64,000 nt of DNA from Cepaea nemoralis (Eukaryota; Mollusca; Gastropoda; Stylommatophora; Helicidae): contig JACEFZ010011709.1 of assembly GCA_014155875.1 (NCBI GenBank), forward strand, positions 1-64,000, written 5' to 3'. Both the position numbers and the translations under genes were made by a program. The notes under the pieces are model-generated. The model worked only from the letters and a program-made list of their open reading frames with translations, did no database searches and was not told where the DNA came from. Shown here piece after piece: positions 56,926 to 64,000 of this stretch (position 1 is its first letter; the number at the start of each line of letters is the position of its first letter).

Positions 56926-57187
56926 CATGCTAAGAAGGAGTATAAGCTAGCAATTAATCTCATGACAGAAGGCAACTTTGATGTGTAAGGTCCTGTCTAT
57001 CAGAAAAGAACATGTTCGGCATAATCCATATACTGATTAATAATTTAGTGCACTCCGACGCTTCACAACACTTTGTATTATATATCACTCATGTTACTAG
57101 CATCTGGTTTTGCGTCCAAAGCAAGAGCCAACTTTGAATTTCATATCACTCATGTTACAACATACGGTCTAGTGTCCTGATAACTGT
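56926..57187. other. Short direct repeat region
   Basis: ATATCACTCATGTTAC occurs at about 57081 and 57141; otherwise nothing recognised. Confidence 0.4.
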
Positions 57188-57277
57188 AATGATAATGAGG
57201 ATGATGATTGTAATAACAATGATGATGATGATAATGACATAATGATAATAATGAGAATGATGATGATTGTAATAACA

Positions 57278-57342
<65 letters not shown>

Positions 57343-57345
57343 TGA
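57188..57345. repeat. (ATG)n microsatellite
   Basis: Imperfect GATAATGA words then pure (GAT)n at about 57279-57339. Confidence 0.93.
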
Positions 57346-58965
57346 CATAAAGTCATCTTATATCCATGAGAAGAGGCGCGAAGATAAATTCTCTCTTGAA
57401 GCATTTAATTAAGAAGAATACACCTGAATACTATGAAGAATTGAGCCCATGATGTACTTATATTGTTTATAAGCAAATACTCATTGCAACGGGGAATGAT
57501 TTTAAAAACCCTTAATGTATGAGGCCCTTTTCCTTTAATGGAAGAAGATGTAGAGAAAATAACTAGGTACAGAAGAGGATGGTGAACATAGTTGTCAAAT
57601 TCCAAATCAAACAAGTTATTACTCAACCTTTTACCACGATGACAGGTATAGGTGAAGATGAAACTGCAAATCTGCTAGTCTAAACCTTGAACACATTATA
57701 ATGGAAGATTGGATGGAGAGCAACCAATTCTGTTGGTGATAACTATAATTGAGAACACGAAGACCATTTTATATTTTTCTAGGAACAAAATTCCTTTTAT
57801 TGATTTCACTTATTGTGTTCTTAGGAGTTTACAGCACTTCATTTCTAATGTCATATTGAATTTGTGATTAGATTATGTTGATTGCTGAAATTTCAAGTAG
57901 TGACTTGACCCATCTAGATGCACCTGACTTTTGTGATAGAAGCAACTTTGCTAAATGAAGCTCTGTGAGAAAGTGGGGCAGAAACCTATCCACCTGCAAA
58001 CGTTCCATTTCCCTTAGAGGAGAGGTAAATTTTCTTTAGTATAATTTGCTTGACAAACGGACAACCCCAGAGCCAACTAAACTATTCTATCAACCTGGAA
58101 AGAACAACACACTGAAGCTTAACATATATCACAGTGACTGCTTGGAGCAGGAATCAACCCACAAGTCAATACAATGGAGAGCAGACCAATTTTTCTGTTT
58201 CAGATTTACTACCACAGAGGATCTGCAGGAAAATTACCTGAGAAATTGGACAATAGCCTGTAGTATTGGTCATATATGGGGAGGGGAGTTTCACTGATGG
58301 AGATATATAATTAAGTGTAGAGATCTTGATGTAAATGAAATTCTGTTTTTTCATGAAGATGTATTGAATTGAATATTGTTTTAAAATCTTTACTGTTCAT
58401 TACAAACTGTATTGTTAATAAATGATGAAAAAAGGAAGTCATTACCTCTCGTGAGTGTATTTTTTTTTCTTGTCATAGTCAATTAGTTTAATTAAAACAA
58501 CCCTAGATAAAAATTAGGTTAACTGAGAGAGGAGAGGCAAGGAACCACCAAAAGTATATTTTGGGTATTAAGGAGAAAACTTTTGATTGTTTTCCTAGAG
58601 GTATTCCTTGCTTTTCAAAGACTATTTATGGACTCAAGCAACTGAGCCATTAGAGGTTAACATAATTAAACAGGCGGGATCACATTGGGAACGAGGAACT
58701 TGTGTATTCTCTATCTCTTTGGGGTTGACCCAACGAAATCATCCAACAGTGGTCATGTGCAGGACGTGACTATTCCCTGGGTGAGCCCAGTACCAGAGCG
58801 CTATGTGTCGGTTCTACAGTTATGGAAGCCTCCTTGGATGGCGGGGAATGCCCATGGTCTGCCCCTGCTTTCCCTTGAGGGCTGACCAGGATGTCTTTGG
58901 CTGTTCTATATGGGCCAGCTGGGATGGAGGATAACACCACAACAGTGAGAGTCAAGCGTCCTAAG
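57346..58965. other. 1.6 kb without a supported gene
   Basis: The longest clean frame (58046-58297, 83 codons, TTG start) has no recognised domain and low-complexity neighbours. 58680-58960 is less AT-rich than its surroundings but not recognisably coding. An unannotated exon or non-coding RNA cannot be excluded. Confidence 0.4.
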
Positions 58966-59162
58966 AAACCCCCGGGAAGGTTAACCCGGTCAAAAAATGC
59001 CCGCAGAAGTCGTATGTGTCGGCCTAACGGCGCAAGAACGCAGATCTGCTGTTAACAGGCATAACGCAATCACGTCTGAAAAAAAAAATACTCTCCGGAT
59101 GAACGCAGAAGAAGAAGAAGAAGAAGAAGAAGAAGAAGAAGAAGAAGAAGAAGAAGAAGAAG

Positions 59163-59191
<29 letters not shown>
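58966..59191 (+). repeat. Dispersed repeat F with (GAA)n tail
   Basis: Matches 36826-36975 almost throughout (CCCGGGAAGGTTAACCCGGT, GTCGGCCTAACGGCGCAAGA) and ends in (GAA)n at 59107-59191. Confidence 0.85.
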
Positions 59192-59194
<3 letters not shown>

Positions 59195-59275
59195 TCGAAC
59201 TCTTCGCTCGCTGTTGCAGATGAGGGCGGGATACATGTGTGAATGTCCCGTGTGTTGTGATGTCGGTTCTTGAAT
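59192..59275 (+). pseudogene. RNase H LINE, extreme C-terminal scrap
   Basis: GAACTCTTCGCTCGCTGTTG then ECPVCCDVGS and a stop at about 59270, matching the end of the 28954 copy. Directly follows a (GAA)n array. Confidence 0.65.
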
Positions 59276-59636
59276 AAACTTCCATAACAAAGGGTGTATG
59301 GGTCGACGAATCCCAAGTCTTTAAAAGCATCACGTTCCTGCACTAACTTGCTCCTCCACCTTGCCACAGATGTTGACGGAGACAAAGACCCTATATATTT
59401 GGCAGGAGTGCAGTGCTGTCGATTCTGTATGAACTATATTATTCGTTAACTTTACAATTATATTTTACAAGGAATACACGGCTAAAGGGCCATTTCTTGG
59501 CATATTTTCTGCAGGAAATGAAACAAGATACATAATACCGGTTTTCCTGTTATAATACTAGTTCTCTCGCGCAGGAAAATAATGGGGCTATTTGCTTAAC
59601 GCCACCCAACCTCCTTTCTTTATTTCGTATGACCGG
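59276..59636. other. No gene recognised
   Basis: No frame or repeat recognised. Confidence 0.4.
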
Positions 59637-60275
59637 TGTGCTGGTATGTCTCTCTCCCTCACTCTCTCTCTCTTTCTCTTACGCTCTCTCCTTTACATTC
59701 TCTCCCTTACTATCTCTCCCTGTATCCTCTCACTCTCTCACATTACTCTCTCTCTCTCTCTCGCACTTACGCTCACCTTTACTCACTGTCCCCCTATTTC
59801 TCTTTTACTCTATCTCCCCAGTGCTCTCGCTCTCTCTACTCTCTACCTTACTCTCTCTCCCTTACTCTCTCATCCTTACTCGCTCAGCCTTACTCTCCCT
59901 CCCTTTACTCTCTCTTACTCTCTCTCCCTTACGCTCACTATAAACTTTACTCTCTCCCCTGTCTCTCTCTTACTCTCTTGTTTACTCTCCATCCCTATAC
60001 GCTAGCTCTCTTTTACCCCCCCCCCCCCCCCCCCTCTGTTATCCTCTCACCCTTACTTTTTCGCACTTACGCCCCCCCCCCTTATTCTCCCTCTCTCCCC
60101 CTTATGCTCTCTATCAACTTTACTCAGCTTCTCCCCTATCTCTCTCCCCTATCTCCCTCAACCCTTATATCTAGCTGTCCCTTAAATCTCTCACTCACAT
60201 CTCTCTCCCTTATCTCCATTTCCGCTATCTCTTTCTCCCCTATCTCCTTCTATCTCCACTATCTCTCTCTCATGC
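59637..60275. repeat. CT-rich low-complexity block
   Basis: CTCTCTCCCTTACTC-type words with two C tracts (about 60017-60033 and 60072-60080). Frames here are spurious. Confidence 0.93.
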
Positions 60276-60419
60276 GAAGGAGTGTGTATTAGTGTGTTAT
60301 GCGAGGGACTGTGTGTTTGTGTGTTATTTGTGAGGATGCTCACGATAATCATCAGTGTAAGTGTGTGTAAAGTGTGGGAGTTTGTATGTTAGTTTAGTGA
60401 TTATGTGAGGCAGCGTGCA

Positions 60420-60510
60420 TGTGTCTAGATGTCTTTCCACCCTTTTCCTCTCCCCCTTTTCTCTATCTCCCTTGCTCTCTCCCCCTTACACTTTACCTTT
60501 CTCTCTCTCC

Positions 60511-60569
<59 letters not shown>
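60420..60569. repeat. (CT)n-rich block
   Basis: CTCTCTCC words ending in pure (CT)n at about 60525-60568. Confidence 0.93.
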
Positions 60570-60571
<2 letters not shown>

Positions 60572-60763
60572 ATTAAAAGGCTAAAAGGGGCACGCCATAA
60601 GATGGTCACCTACGGGCGGTAACTCTGCATTTGTCGATCGCAGACCTGGCTCTATCGTCGGATCCTTCCTGAGCAGTTGCCGCGTAAATATGACAACATA
60701 AAAGCGCGGGAATTTGCTCGACCATCAAACAATTTGCTCGTCCGGAAAGATTTACTTCTTCTG

Positions 60764-60910
60764 TTCATCTGTGAGGTCAGCGGGCATGATTGCGTTGATT
60801 GGAGGCATTCTCTGTCACTCCCGGACGTCGGGGTCTTAGCTGATCAAGACAGCTTAAGTTACCAGAGAAATCAATGGACGGCCTGGAGTTGCCTCTTGTA
60901 GTTTTGATAA
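60764..60910 (+). repeat. Repeat G, copy 1
   Basis: TCAGCGGGCATGATTGCGTT, GGCATTCTCTGT and ATGGACGGCCTGGAGTTGCC. Partner at 61244-61390 in the same orientation. Confidence 0.85.
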
Positions 60911-61139
60911 GCAGGTTTTGGTACCAGTGTCTCGTTCGCCCATATTGTTGTTCTTCTTCTTGTACTTCTCATCCTTCTTATACGCCTCTGCCCCTTCTCT
61001 TTGTTCTTCTGGATTTTCTTGTTTTCGTTCTTCCTTCTCTTCTTTCTCCACCTCCGCCTCTCTTTATTCGTCCTCTTCCCCCGCCACTTCCTCATCATCC
61101 CCCTCCGAGTCCAACTTCTCTTCCTTGTCTTTTTCTTCC

Positions 61140-61241
61140 TCTTTCTCTTCTTCTTCTTCTTCTTCTTCTTCTTCTTCTTCTTCTTCTTCTTCTTCTTCTT
61201 CTTCTTCTTCTTCTTCTTCTTCTTCTTCTTCTTCTTCTTCT
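61140..61241. repeat. (TTC)n array
   Basis: Pure trinucleotide run between the two repeat G copies; 60920-61140 is also CTT-rich. Confidence 0.96.
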
Positions 61242-61243
61242 TT

Positions 61244-61390
61244 TCATCTATGGGATCAGCGGGCATTTTTGCGTTGATTGGGGGCATTCTCTGTTACTCC
61301 CGGTCTGCGGAGTCTTGAGCTGATCAACACGGCTTAAGTTACAAGAGAAATAAATGGACGGCCTGGAGTTGCCTTCTGTAGCTGTGATGT
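61244..61390 (+). repeat. Repeat G, copy 2
   Basis: TCAGCGGGCATTTTTGCGTT, GGCATTCTCTGT and ATGGACGGCCTGGAGTTGCC. Immediately preceded by (TTC)n. Confidence 0.85.
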
Positions 61391-62565
61391 GTAGTGCCTC
61401 CTCCTCTTATACCTCACCTTCTACTATCTTATTTTTTCTCTCTTCCTCCCTTTCGTCTTCTTCGTCGTCTTATTATTCTTGTTCCTCTTCTTGTCCCTCA
61501 TCTCATCCTAAAATGATTCCTCATCTTCTTCATGTTCTGCTGGGTCTTTATTGTTGTTGTTCATCTTCTCCTACTTTTCCTGCTTCCTCCTCTTCTACTT
61601 CCTCATCTTACCCAGCCTGCTTCTCTTCTTCTGTTTGCTCTTCTTCTTCTTCATCATTATCCTCCGTTTTTACCGTTTTTAGTGTTAAATAGAACCTATT
61701 TCACTGAATGAAGTCAAAGTACTACAATTTAATATAGAACCTGGTTAAATGAATGTCATTAGCTAAACCACGGAAGCCTTACCTTTATGATTAATAAAGC
61801 CAATATAAAGAAATAAGAATAAGGAAAGCCACTGTACAGTATCGGATGTGCCTTTTACGTGCTTTAGTACTTAACGACAGCATTTCTTCTCTGCTAAAAA
61901 GCGTCTTCATGCACTGAGACCAGAGTGCATTGTTTCCAACCTCGTTCCATTAAGTCTCACTTACATGCCAGGTTCTGCTCTTTGAAGAAGCTGATATTAT
62001 TCCCATCGGAGTTAATGGTCTAATGAATTTTCAGAACTGTACTCGAATTCTGCTGAAAGAGATGCAAGAAATGATCGAACTGGGTGTCTTTTGAAAGAGG
62101 TTGCGTGATAGATGCATTGACGGGGAGATGCCAACAAAAGTATCCTCTAGAACCAGAAAGTAGTGTCATCTTTCAGTTGGAAACAAGCACTTACGGGATA
62201 GATAGTTTGTATAGGGACAGCAAAAAGGGATAGATGTATGGTGACCTCACACAAGGACAGTCAGGCCAAATGTATGCAATGAGTAAAATAAGTTATCGAA
62301 GTATATCCAGCAGATAACGAGGTTTTGTGGCCAGTGAATATATTATGTTACAGAAGTATGGATGTTTTTTATTTCCATCAGATAAAGAGGGACATACTTG
62401 TCATAGAGGGATATTTGTGTACAAGGAAATACTTATCATAAAGAGACATGTCAAAGGCATGGTTTAAAAAAAAAAAAAAAACAAGCTATTAAAAGAATAT
62501 ATTTATAAGAATTGAAGATGAGCATTAGAGCACAGGTTGTGTCTAATCTGATCAATATAAACGAC
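61391..62565. other. No gene recognised
   Basis: CTT-rich to about 61680, then mixed AT-rich sequence with no domain-bearing frame. Confidence 0.45.
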
Positions 62566-62569
62566 TTGC

Positions 62570-62602
<33 letters not shown>

Positions 62603-62655
62603 GTTTGACAGATAGACAATCAGACGGACGGACGGACGGACGGACAGACAGACAC

Positions 62656-62713
<58 letters not shown>
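62570..62713. repeat. (GACA)n / (GACG)n array
   Basis: GACA with a GACG block at 62624-62644. Forms the tail of the LINE end that follows. Confidence 0.95.
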
Positions 62714-62714
<1 letters not shown>

Positions 62715-62765
62715 TACCTTTATCTTCAAAGGGTCACAAATTGGGCACGCAGGCTGTACTATGGG
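62714..62765 (-). mobile_element. CR1-like LINE 3' terminus scrap
   Basis: TTTATCTTCAAAGGGTCACA and AATTGGGCACGCAGGC match the family terminus in reverse. Only about 50 bp remain, with a (GACA)n-type tail. Confidence 0.75.
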
Positions 62766-62821
62766 AACCAGCTTATATCGACGTACAACCCAAAAATATG
62801 GGTTTAAAGGTTTCAAGATGT

Positions 62822-63052
62822 AAAGGCTGACTCGGGCACCGAAGCTTGTGGGTTCTATTCCGGGCCTCGACCTTCGGTTCACGAGTGCATTTTTTCGGAG
62901 ACACCTGAGGATCGTCGCTGGAGCTACAGTGTTCGTGCTTTGTGCAATACTTTCTGAGCTGCGGAAAGATACTGAGTCATATGGGATAATTAAATAAAAA
63001 CCAGGTGCAGTTAAGTCCACTCTGTCGACTTTTAAGCGACTTTTTTGTGGAG
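62822..63052 (+). mobile_element. SINE-2 copy
   Basis: Head GAAGCTTGTGGGTTCTATTC, body GGATCGTCGCTGGAGCTACA, end GCGGAAAGATACTGAGTCAT and AACCAGGTGCAGTTAAGTC. Meets an inverted copy tail to tail. Confidence 0.82.
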
Positions 63053-63275
63053 TAAAGTCTAGAGGTTTGATTTCATTGCACCTGTTTTTTCCCCACCATA
63101 TGACTCGATCTCTTTCCGCAAGCGGCCTGACGAAAGCGTAGCACAGAGCACTAACTCCGTAACTCCAGTGACGACCCCCGGGAGTCTCCAAGAAAATTGT
63201 ACTCGTGAGCTCAATGACGAAGCCCGGAATCGAACCCATAACCTTCGGAGCGCGACCGGGAGAATTGGCGGGCGG
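63053..63275 (-). mobile_element. SINE-2 copy, inverted
   Basis: Minus strand: head GAAGGTTATGGGTTCGATTC with B box GGGTTCGATTCC, body GGGGGTCGTCACTGGAGTTA, end GCGGAAAGAGATCGAGTCAT. Confidence 0.85.
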
Positions 63276-63447
63276 GGTCCGCAGGCAAAGTCCGCGGGGC
63301 ACCATTTCATATAAAACAAGTGTCAGCGCTACCAGCTCTATCATTCACCTAAACCAACAACTATCAAATATGGATATAATTATCAAGCAATTTGGATAGG
63401 ACATCCGGTCTCAGAAATGTACTTTAATCAAGTATAGAAGACACGCG

Positions 63448-63690
63448 GGTCTCCGTGGCGACAGGTTATAGTCGCGGTTCGCAATCCCGCTTATCCGCGT
63501 TTGAAACACAGCTGCGTGCGATTTGGCAGCAGACCGCATTGCTATCAGTTTGAACCAAATGGTATGGAAGCCAGTCGTTCAGAAAGCAATGGAAACTACT
63601 GAACGTAAACTTGCCAAAACATCAACAAAAGCAGTAAAAATGCTGGTGTAGGCAGCGATGTCCTGTAAAAATGATATAAAAAAAGATTGC
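63448..63690 (+). mobile_element. SINE-1 copy (head type b)
   Basis: Head GGGTCTCCGTGGCGACAGGT with CGGTTCGCAATCCCGC. 3' domain AAAGCAATGGAAACTACTGA, ACGTAAACTTGCCAAAACAT and GATGTCCTGTAAAAATGATA. Confidence 0.88.
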
Positions 63691-64000
63691 ATAACAAACA
63701 GACAATCACACCTTTGCTCTATTCTGGATCTAGTTCATTAGGAACATTGAAATAAGTCACATAAATGGTTTGCTTTTTGATATTACGTGCAATACGCATA
63801 AATATCAATTTTCTCGTGTGTCCTCGTATACCTTTTTATTCCTTCACTATAACTACTATAAGAGCCCACCTATACATGCGATGTTATTTCTCAAGCTATT
63901 TCAGCGTTCTTACTAACTCCCCAACAACTGATATAGAGAGTTCTGTATATTTCCAGTGCCCTTAGTCTTCTGCTGTATTGACCATCAATATTCTCCATTT
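63691..64000. other. No gene recognised
   Basis: AT-rich edge of the window; one short frame without a domain. Confidence 0.45.

Noticed and set aside
58046..58297. Small gene (83 codons)
   Set aside because: TTG start, no domain, no upstream frame and no homologue recognised.
59592..60292. Leu/Ser-rich frames
   Set aside because: CT-rich low complexity; three overlapping frames are equally open.

Overview
This window is repeat-dense animal DNA. I found no host protein-coding gene, rRNA or functional tRNA that I can support. It holds layered mobile elements, tRNA-derived SINEs, long microsatellites and minisatellites. The evidence for an animal is RTE- and CR1-type LINE reverse transcriptases, a jockey-like LINE with RNase H, mariner and IS630/Tc1 transposase relics, and many Pol III-type SINEs. 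The flavour of the mariner and RNase H LINE fragments recalls marine invertebrates, perhaps molluscs. That is a weak inference from memory, not a search.

Layout. 1-9650: mariner relics, short RNase H LINE tails, a 26-copy 32-bp satellite, and a GT/CA-rich block around a CR1-like LINE 3' end. 9895-14480: the best LINE material, an RTE element with endonuclease and RT (interrupted by a SINE), followed directly by a 5'-truncated CR1-like element. 15250-19900: microsatellites and an IS630/Tc1-type transposase gene on the minus strand, broken by two SINEs of different families with clean target-site duplications (TSDs). 21810-29361: a nested stack. A 5'-truncated RNase H LINE with a 14-bp TSD is interrupted by a 6.1-kb LTR retrotransposon with 602/603-bp LTRs, TG...CA ends and a 5-bp TSD. 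Its interior shows no pol. 30650-36800: a minus-strand LINE RT broken by other insertions, a minisatellite, a cluster of minus-strand SINEs and a composite mariner with three termini. 37490-44000: GAGT, CTC and CCT arrays, CR1-like copies and a monomer-bearing dispersed repeat ('family B'). 44231-48774: a nearly perfect 2.27-kb tandem duplication. 49420-54400: LINE C-terminal fragments, a 47-bp VNTR lying between two oppositely oriented LINE ends, another family B copy and SINEs. 54600-64000: sparse, with minisatellites, SINEs, short dispersed repeats and microsatellites.

The elements act as targets for each other, so the window can be read as an insertion history. The youngest resolved event is the LTR element, with about three differences between its LTRs. 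The strongest candidates for something undescribed are that pol-less LTR element with its coiled-coil reading frame, the SINE group that joins different 5' heads to one 3' domain, the family B tandem monomers, and the composite mariner. All family names come from motif recognition by eye; no search or alignment was run.
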